The notes beneath the pieces were generated by a model. It saw nothing but the letters and a program-made list of their open reading frames with translations. It was not told the DNA's origin and searched no databases. Positions 8,822-15,860 of a stretch of DNA of 24,875 nt are shown piece after piece. The stretch is taken from NCBI GenBank assembly GCA_946223075.1, contig CAMILZ010000028.1, positions 1 to 24,875 on the forward strand, read 5' to 3'. This stretch comes from an uncultured Dermabacteraceae bacterium (GTDB taxonomy: Bacteria; Actinomycetota; Actinomycetes; Actinomycetales; Dermabacteraceae). Numbering within the stretch: the first letter of the stretch is position 1; each line of letters opens with the position of its first letter. Both the position numbers and the translations under genes were made by a program.

Positions 8822-8837
8822 ATCTCACGTATGAGAT
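8822..8837. repeat. Inverted repeat ATCTCA-N4-TGAGAT upstream of the ABC/FtsX pair
   Basis: Perfect 6-bp arms at 8822-8827 and 8832-8837, 108 bp before the ATPase start codon, in the 279-bp divergent region. The geometry suits a TetR- or GntR-type operator. Arms this short can arise by chance. Confidence 0.3.
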
Positions 8838-8944
8838 CCCCTCAGAACATCCGCGCCTCGAGACTGTTGCCTCAGCGCATACGCTCGCGAAGAATAAGAG
8901 ATGTCTGACCGATCACATCACCCCGGACATCCAGAGGAGTAGCC

Positions 8945-9670
8945 ATGTCCACAACCGTTCCCCCCTCTCACGTCGCCGTCAGCGCGCGCGGGGTCACCAA
9001 AACCTACGGAAGCGGCAGCAACCAGGTGACCGCTCTCAACGCAGTCGGGCTCGACATCCGTGCCGGAGAGTTCACCGCGATCATGGGAGCCTCGGGCTCC
9101 GGAAAATCGACTCTTCTCCACTCCCTCGCCGGTCTCGATTCAATCGACTCGGGGACGATCGTGGTTGAGGGCGTCGACATCACTCAGCTCTCGGACTCGC
9201 AGCTCACAACCCTCCGCCGCGACCGAATCGGATTCGTCTTCCAGTCGTTCAACCTGTTGCCCATGCTCACGGCTAAGGAGAACATTCTTCTCCCACTTGA
9301 ACTCGCCGGTCGCAAGGTGGATGAGCAATGGTTCGGGATGCTTGTGCAGCGCTTTGGTCTCGCCGAGCGCCTCGGGCACCGCCCCAGTCAGCTCTCGGGT
9401 GGCCAGATCCAGCGCGTCGCGCTGACGCGCGCTCTCGTCACGCGCCCCGCTGTCATTTTTGCCGATGAGCCCACCGGCAACCTCGACTCGGCTTCGACCG
9501 AGGCCGTACTGAGCTTCTTGCGTGAGAGCGTCGACGTTCTCGGCCACACCGTCGTCATGGTGACGCACGAAGACGACGCTGCCCACAGGGCAGATCGCAT
9601 TCTTCGCATGCATGACGGCCGAATCGTCGCCGATGAGTACATCGGCCAGAAAGCGGTGCAGGCACAGTGA
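8945..9670 (+). CDS. MacB/LolD-type ABC transporter ATP-binding protein
   Basis: 241 residues. Walker A GASGSGKST at 48-56, Q100, signature LSGGQIQR at 150-157, Walker B VIFADEPTGNLD at 170-181 and switch His at about 208. ADEPTGNLDS and FQSFNLLPMLTAKENI are hallmarks of the subfamily pairing with FtsX-fold permeases (MacB, LolD, BceA). These systems move peptides, lipids or lipoproteins, or sense envelope stress, by mechanotransmission rather than classical import. GAGGAG precedes the ATG. It overlaps the next gene by the GTGA junction, so the two form one transporter. No response-regulator or histidine-kinase genes adjoin, so a Bce-type antibiotic sensor is not indicated. Confidence 0.93.
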   Translation: MSTTVPPSHVAVSARGVTKTYGSGSNQVTALNAVGLDIRAGEFTAIMGASGSGKSTLLHSLAGLDSIDSGTIVVEGVDITQLSDSQLTTLRRDRIGFVFQSFNLLPMLTAKENILLPLELAGRKVDEQWFGMLVQRFGLAERLGHRPSQLSGGQIQRVALTRALVTRPAVIFADEPTGNLDSASTEAVLSFLRESVDVLGHTVVMVTHEDDAAHRADRILRMHDGRIVADEYIGQKAVQAQ

Positions 9671-12234
9671 GTACTCTGAAACTTCAGCCGCGGCGCAGGC
9701 ACCTTGCCGCCGCCATCACGATTGCCCTCACGAGCGCCTTCATCGCCATTGCTGTTCTCGCCGTCAGTTTTCTTGGCGACGCCGTGCGCGCACAAATGAC
9801 CGAGCCGGTCGCCGGTGCGAGCGCGGTTGCGCAACCCACGTACGGTAGCGACACGAACTCGGCGGTTTTCACACCCGAGGCTCTGGGGAAGGTCGAGGGT
9901 GCCGACGGCGCTTTTTACATGTCGACCGGGTTGGTGGCCATCGCCCTCGATGAAGGCGAGACAGGCCAAGAAAACCCGCTCAAGTCGAAGGGCACTTTCG
10001 TGCCGGTCAACCCCGTGCGGCCAGGCGTGGGGGCAGACTACGTTGAAGGGCGGGAGCCGAGTGCCGAAAACGAGGTGGCCGTTGACTCGACGTACGCGAA
10101 AAAGCGCGACCTCAAGGTCGGCAGCACGCTCGCGATCCAGTCCCTCGACACCGGTAAGACTCTCCAGTTCACCGTCTCGGGTATCAATCGCCCCCTGCTC
10201 TCACAGGTGCTCAACCCGGGGGGCCGACTCACCTTTTCGAATGCCGGCATCGATGTGATTATTGGCTCTACCGGGAGCGACTCCGAGAATCAATCCTTCT
10301 CTATGTACCCCATAGCCGTCGTCGCGAAACCGGGGGTAAGCGAAGAAACGCTGGTCGCTAACCTCAAGAGCGCCGGTTACGATTCGGCAATCACGGTAAC
10401 GAAGTACCTCGAGGAAACAGAAACGATGACCCTCATCATTATGGGGTTGCTTTCAACGGTCCTCTTGGGATTCATCCTGATTGCGATTGCCACGAGCGCG
10501 CTCGTGGTCACCAATTCCTTCGCCGTCACAATGGCCCAGCGCCGACGCTCGTTCGCTCTCGCGCGTGCACTCGGCGCGAAACGCCGACAGGCGATGTGGG
10601 CGATCGTTCGTGACGCTCTCCTCGTGGGTGTCGTGGGCGCCCTTGCCGGTGTTCTCCTCGCCTACCTCGCGTGGTGGGGCATCCTGCTCCTCGGGCGTGC
10701 AACCTACACCGAAGCACTGCCGGTGATCCCGGGTTTCAACATCCTCGCGGTCCTCGTCCCGCTCGTATCCTCGCTTATCCTCGCCGTTTGCGCATCGGTT
10801 TTCCCAGCCCTCGGCGCGATGCGCGTCAAGCCTCTCGAAGCTCTGCGGCCTGCGGAGGTGGCCTCGGGCAAACACGCCTCGCTTATTCGCACGATCTTCT
10901 CTGCCGCCGTGGTCACGTTCGGCATCGTGCTGATACTCGGCTCGTTCGCCGTGGCAATTGCACTCAAAGACGACGAATACGCGCCACTTATCTCGATGCT
11001 CCTTGCCTTCGTTGGCTCCATCACCGTACTTCTCGGCGTGATCGGGGTTCTCCCCGCATTCATTCCGCCCGTTGCGAAGGCCGGCAACGCGATCGCCTCG
11101 GCCCTCGGCCTTACGAGCGCACGCTTTGCGCTCCTCAATGCGGCGCGCCATCCGAAGCGCACGGGTATCACGATGTCGGCTCTGATTATTGGCACAACCC
11201 TCATGGCGACGATGGCCGCCGGGGCGGTCACGGCCGAAAAGACCCTCATTCGGGAGGTCACCGACCGCGTCCCGGTCGACTCGATTATTGCGGCGACGGA
11301 TATGCCCGCCGGTTTCCTCGACAAGGTCAAAGGCACCCCGGGCGTCGGCGAGGCCCGAGAGGTTCCCGCCGCTGATTTGATGATCGGCGGCGCTTCCGAA
11401 GAGATGACGACCTTCGCCCCGACCGCGGACGACATCAAAGCCGTTGCAACGTCCGATCAGATCGAACTGCCACAACCGGGAGAAATCATTCTCGGCAAGG
11501 ACCGCGCGGAAAGGTTCAACGTCAAGGACGGCCAAACCCTTAGTATCTCTGGCGAAGACGGCTCGTCTCACGAGCTCAAGGTCCGCGTCTCGGGGCGGCT
11601 CGCGATTTCTCTCATCAACCCAGACACCCTCCACGGTCTCGGCGTTCGCGAGGGCAAGGCGGTGTTCGCAAAGTTTGCGGACCCGAACTCCCCCGAACGC
11701 GCAAATACCTCCATTTTCGACATTGTCGTGTCAGTCGGGGAACTTTCCGAGCAGTTGCCTCCCGACACCGTCATGATGGTGAAACTCGAGGGCGCCCAGC
11801 GCGAGATCATGTCCACGGTGATCCAAACCCTCTTGACGATTACGGTCGTGCTCCTCGCCGTAGCTGTGGTCGTGGCACTCGTGGGCGTTGCCAACACGCT
11901 GAGCTTGAGCGTCATCGAACGCTCGAGTGAATACGCGCTCATGCGGGCACTCGGCACATCCAAAGGGGCGATTCGCGCGATGCTCCTGTGGGAAGGCGCG
12001 TTCATCGCTTCGCTTGGGTCTTTGATCGGCGCGGTGCTCGGGTGTCTGTTCGGCATCCTCGGTGTGCGCTCGCTCCTCGTAGGGGACTTCGCCTTCTACC
12101 CTGCAGTCCCGTGGCTGTATCTCATCGTGATTGTCGTGGCCGGGCTCATCGCCGGCATCCTCGCCTCGATTCTTCCCGGGCTTCGGGCGAGCGCGGCAGC
12201 GCCCGCGCAAGCGCTCGCCCGAAGGGATGAGTAG
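9667..12234 (+). CDS. Large FtsX-fold ABC permease (two-domain)
   Basis: 855 residues from a GTG overlapping the ATPase stop. A first membrane helix lies at about 14-37, then a large extracellular domain (about 40-250, MacB periplasmic-core-like). A block of membrane helices follows at about 253-460, including the FtsX motif SFALARALGAKRRQAMWAIVRDALLVG and then TSARFALLNAARHPKRTGITMSALIIGTTL. A second extracellular domain (about 530-710) leads to the last FtsX block with SLSVIERSSEYALMRALGTSKGAIRAMLLWEGAFIA. The duplicated layout fits actinobacterial exporters in which a single chain supplies both halves. Substrate unknown. A strong terminator follows at 12282. Confidence 0.9.
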   Translation: MSTLKLQPRRRHLAAAITIALTSAFIAIAVLAVSFLGDAVRAQMTEPVAGASAVAQPTYGSDTNSAVFTPEALGKVEGADGAFYMSTGLVAIALDEGETGQENPLKSKGTFVPVNPVRPGVGADYVEGREPSAENEVAVDSTYAKKRDLKVGSTLAIQSLDTGKTLQFTVSGINRPLLSQVLNPGGRLTFSNAGIDVIIGSTGSDSENQSFSMYPIAVVAKPGVSEETLVANLKSAGYDSAITVTKYLEETETMTLIIMGLLSTVLLGFILIAIATSALVVTNSFAVTMAQRRRSFALARALGAKRRQAMWAIVRDALLVGVVGALAGVLLAYLAWWGILLLGRATYTEALPVIPGFNILAVLVPLVSSLILAVCASVFPALGAMRVKPLEALRPAEVASGKHASLIRTIFSAAVVTFGIVLILGSFAVAIALKDDEYAPLISMLLAFVGSITVLLGVIGVLPAFIPPVAKAGNAIASALGLTSARFALLNAARHPKRTGITMSALIIGTTLMATMAAGAVTAEKTLIREVTDRVPVDSIIAATDMPAGFLDKVKGTPGVGEAREVPAADLMIGGASEEMTTFAPTADDIKAVATSDQIELPQPGEIILGKDRAERFNVKDGQTLSISGEDGSSHELKVRVSGRLAISLINPDTLHGLGVREGKAVFAKFADPNSPERANTSIFDIVVSVGELSEQLPPDTVMMVKLEGAQREIMSTVIQTLLTITVVLLAVAVVVALVGVANTLSLSVIERSSEYALMRALGTSKGAIRAMLLWEGAFIASLGSLIGAVLGCLFGILGVRSLLVGDFAFYPAVPWLYLIVIVVAGLIAGILASILPGLRASAAAPAQALARRDE

Positions 12235-12281
12235 GAAGCACATGCCTCGTCCACCGCTCATCTCGTAGCGGTCGGCACAGG

Positions 12282-12323
12282 GGTGGGGAGCGGTGCGTGC
12301 ACGCCGTTCCCCACCTCTCTTTT
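12282..12323 (+). terminator. Intrinsic terminator after the FtsX permease gene
   Basis: GGTGGGGA (12282-12289) pairs with TCCCCACC (12308-12315). The stem is extended inward by GCGG/CCGT pairs with one G-U wobble and is followed by TCTCTTTT. It ends the transporter operon 48 bp after the stop codon. Confidence 0.8.
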
Positions 12324-12326
12324 GCA

Positions 12327-12387
12327 GTGGAGAAAAATACAGGGGCATGCCCGCATTGAGGGTCTGTCATGCGTTTTCCTCCACCCT
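12327..12387. repeat. 61-bp intergenic repeat element, copy A
   Basis: Begins GTGGAGAAAA and ends CTCCACCCT, so its ends are inverted complements (GTGGAG/CTCCAC). By hand alignment it has the same length as copy B at 14569-14629 and matches at about 36 of 61 positions, concentrated in the two ends and an internal CAGGGGCA. It lies between two convergent genes, just past the terminator. The arms can fold into an imperfect hairpin. Confidence 0.55.
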
Positions 12388-12410
12388 CAGAAAAGGGGAC
12401 GGTGGGGAGC

Positions 12411-13490
12411 TCAGGAGGCGTCGGACCGGTCGAGCACGGCCGAGGCGAGCTGCACCAGATCGTCCGCTGTGAAACCCGGCCAGCCATTGAGGGCGCGCCG
12501 CCATGCCGGGTCGATCGCCTTGAAACCGACCGCGGCGCCCGCGAGCGCACCGGCGATCGCGGCGACGGTGTCGGTGTCGTTGCCACTGCGTACCGAGGCC
12601 TCGAGCACGCGCGCAAAGTAGGCGCGGCGCTCGAACTTATCCTCCGGGACCTCGCCCGCGTGCCACAGCGCCGAGACCGCCGCTTGGAAGGCGTGGATCA
12701 CCCAGCCGTTGCGCGCGAAATATGCGGGCGGCGCGCTATGCGCTTCGGCAATGAGGCCCTCCCAGCGCTCGCGGCGCTCGGGGGCAAGCCGCGTGAGACC
12801 GACGCTCACGTCAAGCGTGCCGGTGAGAATCGCGTGACGAATCGCAAAGCTCCAGAGCACCGCCGCTTCGATGGTGTCGAGGTCCACGTGGGTGAGGGTG
12901 TTCACGGCCACGACGGCGCGCTCGAGGTCATCGTCGCTCGCGTGCAGGTGAGGCAGAACAACTGCATACGCGCGCATAAGACCACCGTTTCCGGCGGTGT
13001 GGTGGCGCTCTTGATTGATGACTCGGGCGGCCTCGTGCATATCGCGGCCGGAGGGCACGCTGTTGCCGTGTGCCTCGGCCGTTTCGAGCGCGGCGAGAAG
13101 CACGCTCGAAGTGAGGATCCCGATGTCGGGGGTTTCGCGCGACCACTGGAACCACCCGGCGGCGATGGCGTCGAGAGCACTCTCCCGCTCGAAAGGCGCG
13201 GTGTGTTCGCTGTGGGCGGCGGCGCGCAAGATCACGATGGCCATCGCCGTGTCGTCGGTCCACTCCCCCGGCTTCCAGCCGAGCTGGCCGCCGCCCGCCA
13301 TCGCCACGTCGTCGGAATCGGCGATAGGCGGTTCGAATTCATAGGGGGCACCGAGTGCGTCGCCCGTGGCAGCGCCAAGAACTGCGCCGAGGGCGCGGTC
13401 ACGTTGCTGTTTGTTGAGGCGTTGACGTCCGCGGGGGCCTTGATCTCCAGGAGCGTCGGTGGCTTCGTGTGAAGGGGCGATGTTCGACAT
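12411..13490 (-). CDS. ADP-ribosylglycohydrolase (DraG/ARH family)
   Basis: 359 residues. The N-terminal GAVLGAATGDALGAPYE block (about 35-51) and WTDDTAMAI (about 77-85) supply one set of metal ligands, and GNDTDTVAAIAGALAGA (about 303-319) supplies the other. This layout is typical of the dinuclear magnesium site in DraG/ARH enzymes, which remove ADP-ribose from proteins or other acceptors. The first 30 residues look disordered. The ATG at 13490 was chosen on the GGGGAA site upstream and because the 44-residue extension is basic and unrelated. No ADP-ribosyltransferase partner is seen nearby, so the target is unknown. Confidence 0.92.
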   Translation of the reverse strand: MSNIAPSHEATDAPGDQGPRGRQRLNKQQRDRALGAVLGAATGDALGAPYEFEPPIADSDDVAMAGGGQLGWKPGEWTDDTAMAIVILRAAAHSEHTAPFERESALDAIAAGWFQWSRETPDIGILTSSVLLAALETAEAHGNSVPSGRDMHEAARVINQERHHTAGNGGLMRAYAVVLPHLHASDDDLERAVVAVNTLTHVDLDTIEAAVLWSFAIRHAILTGTLDVSVGLTRLAPERRERWEGLIAEAHSAPPAYFARNGWVIHAFQAAVSALWHAGEVPEDKFERRAYFARVLEASVRSGNDTDTVAAIAGALAGAAVGFKAIDPAWRRALNGWPGFTADDLVQLASAVLDRSDAS

Positions 13491-13571
13491 TTTTCGTTCC
13501 CCTTTCTTCGCATAGCTTGCCGGTGCGGGTACATGCACGGCGCGCGATTCGCGCCGCCCTGCGCAAACCAG

Positions 13572-13614
13572 TGTGCACAGTTTAAGCCGCCTTCCTCGCA
13601 TTTTCCTGTGCACA
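13572..13614. promoter_or_regulatory. Two TGTGCACA palindromes in a divergent promoter region
   Basis: The 8-bp palindrome TGTGCACA occurs at 13572-13579 and at 13607-13614, start to start 35 bp. A good -10 for the minus-strand hydrolase gene (TAAACT, 13584-13579) abuts the first copy, and the second copy would fall at its -35 region. On the plus strand CACAAT (13611-13616) is a possible -10 overlapping the second copy. This suggests shared repression of both divergent genes. Confidence 0.5.
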
Positions 13615-13684
13615 ATGGGCAAATGCGTGGGAGATCATTACGCTTGGAGGGCACATCAGGCACTCGGTGGATCAAGGAGAATGT

Positions 13685-14506
13685 GTGAGTACAGCGCCCG
13701 AACATGCGCATGTCGTTGAGCCCGGAGCGGAACGCTGCTCGTGTGGCAGCGACCATGATCACGGCCCCACGGGCAACGACATCGTCCATGCCCTCGGCCG
13801 CGGCTTCGCCATCCTCTCGCTACTGACCCCGGTTCTTGCGCTCGCCCTCGTCGCCGCGAGCCTTGCGGCGACGCCAACCTCGGCGGGCGTCATCTTCCTT
13901 GGCATTGGGCTGGGCCTCGTGCACCTCGCTCTCGTGCTCGTCGCGGGCACCGTCGGCGCGAAAAAGGGACCGGCGATGACGGGCTCGCCGTGGTTCCTTG
14001 TGGGCCGTGTCGCAATTGAAGAGCTCCTTCGCTTGCTCGTCTCACTCATCGCCCTCGTGACTCTCAGCTGGCAGTGGACGGGCGCTCTGGGGCTGTGGAT
14101 CGGCGTGGGTGCAATGCTCGTGTGGGCGACCCTCGCGACCGTGCAGCTCGCCCTGTCGCGCCAGCGAATTGCGCGCCCCTCAGATTGGTCGAAGGAGACC
14201 GTGCTGAACGTCTTGGACGGCGGGATCTCGGTTCGCCGTGCCATGACGGTGCGCTTCCTCGATATCGAGGGACTTTTCCTGTTCCAGCTCGGTGCGTGCA
14301 CGCTCGTGACGGCGGCTCCGATCATGACGGTGGCGACGATCGTGCTCTCGATCGCCTCGGGCCTCTCGACTCTCATCGTGCAAAGCCTGAGCCCGGAGCG
14401 GCGTAAGCGTTCCCCGTGGGCGTTCGTTCCGTTCGCGATCGGGGTCGTCACTCTCGCGCTCGCGGTGGCTTTCGTGCTCGCACCCGGGGTTGCCGCTCTC
14501 TCCTAG
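13685..14506 (+). CDS. Polytopic membrane protein of unknown function with Cys/His-rich N-terminus
   Basis: 273 residues from a GTG (MSTAPEHAHVVEPG) with AAGGAGA just upstream; another GTG six codons earlier is less well spaced. About six or seven hydrophobic segments: roughly 38-62, 69-92, 105-130, 135-160, 195-230 and 245-270. Before the first one is a short soluble stretch with CSCGSDHDHG (residues about 18-27), rich in Cys, His and Asp and metal-binding in appearance. I do not recognise the family. It is divergent from the ADP-ribosylglycohydrolase, sharing a regulatory region, and convergent with yeiH. Confidence 0.75.
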   Translation: MSTAPEHAHVVEPGAERCSCGSDHDHGPTGNDIVHALGRGFAILSLLTPVLALALVAASLAATPTSAGVIFLGIGLGLVHLALVLVAGTVGAKKGPAMTGSPWFLVGRVAIEELLRLLVSLIALVTLSWQWTGALGLWIGVGAMLVWATLATVQLALSRQRIARPSDWSKETVLNVLDGGISVRRAMTVRFLDIEGLFLFQLGACTLVTAAPIMTVATIVLSIASGLSTLIVQSLSPERRKRSPWAFVPFAIGVVTLALAVAFVLAPGVAALS

Positions 14507-14527
14507 TTCAACCCTGAGAATGAGATA

Positions 14528-14547
14528 CCCGTGGGTCCTCCCATGGG
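14528..14547 (+). terminator. Terminator-like hairpin between convergent genes
   Basis: CCCGTGGG pairs with CCCATGGG (one G-U) around a TCCT loop, 22 bp after the membrane-protein stop. There is no U-tract, so termination is uncertain. It is the first of several structured elements in the 219-bp gap before yeiH. Confidence 0.35.
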
Positions 14548-14568
14548 GGTGATGGGCCAACCCTGAGG

Positions 14569-14629
14569 GTGGAGAAAACGGCAGGGGCAATGCTCGAAAC
14601 GGGGGTTCCGCGTCACTTCTCTCCACCCT
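14569..14629. repeat. 61-bp intergenic repeat element, copy B
   Basis: Counterpart of copy A at 12327-12387, with the same length and ends. Here the arms are longer: AGGGTGGAGA at 14566-14575 and TCTCCACCCT at 14620-14629 are perfect 10-bp complements. Like copy A, it sits between two convergent genes. Confidence 0.55.
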
Positions 14630-14669
14630 GAAGCCCCTGGCACTCTGCGTCACTTCTCTCCACCCTGAA
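14610..14669 (+). repeat. Exact 23-bp direct repeat, period 37 bp
   Basis: The 23 bases at 14610-14632 recur exactly at 14647-14669 (core CACTTCTCTCCACCCTGAA). The first copy is the right end of repeat element B, so the second is a duplicated right end. Only two units are present, so this is not a CRISPR array. Confidence 0.8.
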
Positions 14670-14725
14670 ACACGGGGCAGGGTGTGCGGGAATGGGAGGC
14701 GGGGTTGGGGCGGGTCCGACGCTTG

Positions 14726-15724
14726 CTAGGCCCCCATAGTTCCCGAGAGCACCACCATCGCGAGCGCCAAGAGGGCGATCCACACGGTGCTGAGCGCACC
14801 GAGAATCACGGGGCGCCCACCCACGCTCATCAGGCCTTTGATACGCACGCCGAGACCGAGCGCAAACATCGCCGCGGCGAGAAGTCCCGTTTGCAGCATC
14901 TTGATCCACGAAAGCGCTCCCGCTGGGATCACCCCGAGCGAACCGATCCCGATCATCACGAGGAAGCCGACCACGAAGAGCGGAACGATAGGCGGCCGCT
15001 TCGCCCCCTCCTGCAGTGTTCCTCGTGAGCGTGCGGCGAGCGACAACACCACGGCGACAGGGGCGAGGAGAACAACGCGCGTGAGCTTGACGATTACGGC
15101 GACTGAGAGTGCTGCAGCCCCGTAGGCGCCGCCTGCGGCGACGACCTGGGCAACCTCGTGCGTGCTCGCCCCGATCCATGTGCCACCGGCGATTTCGCTC
15201 ATTCCCATGGCGCTTGCCGCGAGCGGCGCAAGCGGAATCATGAGCGTGCCAAAAAGGACGACGAGAGCGATTGCCGTCGCGACCTCCTCCTCGTCGGCGT
15301 CGGCGATGTCTTCCACCCCGGCGACGGCGGCCGCGCCACAAATCGAGAAGCCGCACGCAATCAGGATCGACAGCGGGCGGCTGATCCCGAGGAGCCTGGC
15401 CATCGCGAGCGTCCCAAGAAGCGAGAGGGTCACGACGACCACGACCCCGACGATCACCCGCCAGCCGAGAGAGAGGATGTCGCCGATCGCGAGCTGGAGG
15501 CCAAGAAGCACGATTCCCACGCGCAACAGTTTCTTCGACGAAAACTGCACGCCGGCGCCCCACGAGTCGGGTATCGAAACGATGTTCGTGAGCACTGCGC
15601 CGAGCACGATCGCGAGAAGCAAGGGGCTGAGCGCAGGCACGGCAAGATTCACGGCCACCGCAATAACAGCGACGAGAAGACACGGCACGAGCCCGGGCAG
15701 GAGGGTACGCAAAGAAGAAGGCAC
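14726..15724 (-). CDS. YeiH/UPF0324-family inner-membrane anion exporter
   Basis: 332 residues with about ten hydrophobic segments. Family landmarks are visible: LLAIVLGAVLTNI, ILLGLQLAIGDI, ACGFSICGAAAVAGVEDIADADEEEVATAIALVVLFGT, GGTWIGASTHEVAQVVAAG and ALGLGVRIKGLMSVGGRPVILG. Members are assigned as putative sulfate or other anion exporters; the transported ion is not established from sequence. The start is a GTG at 15724, with the hexamer TAGGAT ending only 6 bases upstream, so the mRNA is probably leaderless. Upstream and on the opposite strand is the M13 peptidase gene. Confidence 0.88.
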   Translation of the reverse strand: MPSSLRTLLPGLVPCLLVAVIAVAVNLAVPALSPLLLAIVLGAVLTNIVSIPDSWGAGVQFSSKKLLRVGIVLLGLQLAIGDILSLGWRVIVGVVVVVTLSLLGTLAMARLLGISRPLSILIACGFSICGAAAVAGVEDIADADEEEVATAIALVVLFGTLMIPLAPLAASAMGMSEIAGGTWIGASTHEVAQVVAAGGAYGAAALSVAVIVKLTRVVLLAPVAVVLSLAARSRGTLQEGAKRPPIVPLFVVGFLVMIGIGSLGVIPAGALSWIKMLQTGLLAAAMFALGLGVRIKGLMSVGGRPVILGALSTVWIALLALAMVVLSGTMGA

Positions 15725-15732
15725 GGCCCCAT

Positions 15733-15738
15733 CCTAGG
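15733..15738 (-). promoter_or_regulatory. -10 box implying a leaderless yeiH-family mRNA
   Basis: On the minus strand the order is TAGGAT, then GGGGCC, then the GTG start codon. A -10 hexamer 6 nt before the initiator predicts transcription starting at the G of GTG. No separate Shine-Dalgarno is possible in that space. The -35 is weak. Confidence 0.55.
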
Positions 15739-15810
15739 AACTCCGCCGCGCCCAGGTAGATTTTCACGACCATCACGTGACACATCCACCGTTCCCGAAG
15801 GCCACATCGC

Positions 15811-15816
15811 TAGGGT
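15811..15816 (+). promoter_or_regulatory. Candidate -10 box of the M13 peptidase gene
   Basis: TAGGGT lies 44 bp before the ATG, fits TANNNT and resembles the TAGGAT boxes of two neighbouring genes. No clear -35 is visible. Transcription would start near 15823. Confidence 0.4.
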
Positions 15817-15860
15817 GGAGGGAACCGTCGAAACCTCATTCCTTACCCCGAAGGAGTCGC

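Noticed and set aside
8666..8944. SAM riboswitch upstream of the cystathionine enzyme
   Set aside because: The predicted leader is only about 75 nt and shows none of the conserved SAM-aptamer strings.
10453..11634. Open frame of 393 codons antisense to the FtsX permease
   Set aside because: Charge-rich composition with no domain and full overlap with a gene that carries clear FtsX motifs.
8945..12234. Bce-type antimicrobial-peptide sensing module
   Set aside because: No histidine kinase or response regulator adjoins, and the permease layout is the duplicated 855-residue type rather than the BceB type.
14610..14669. Possible mini-CRISPR
   Set aside because: Only two repeat units with a 14-bp spacer, no cas genes nearby, and the repeat is explained as the right end of an intergenic repeat element.
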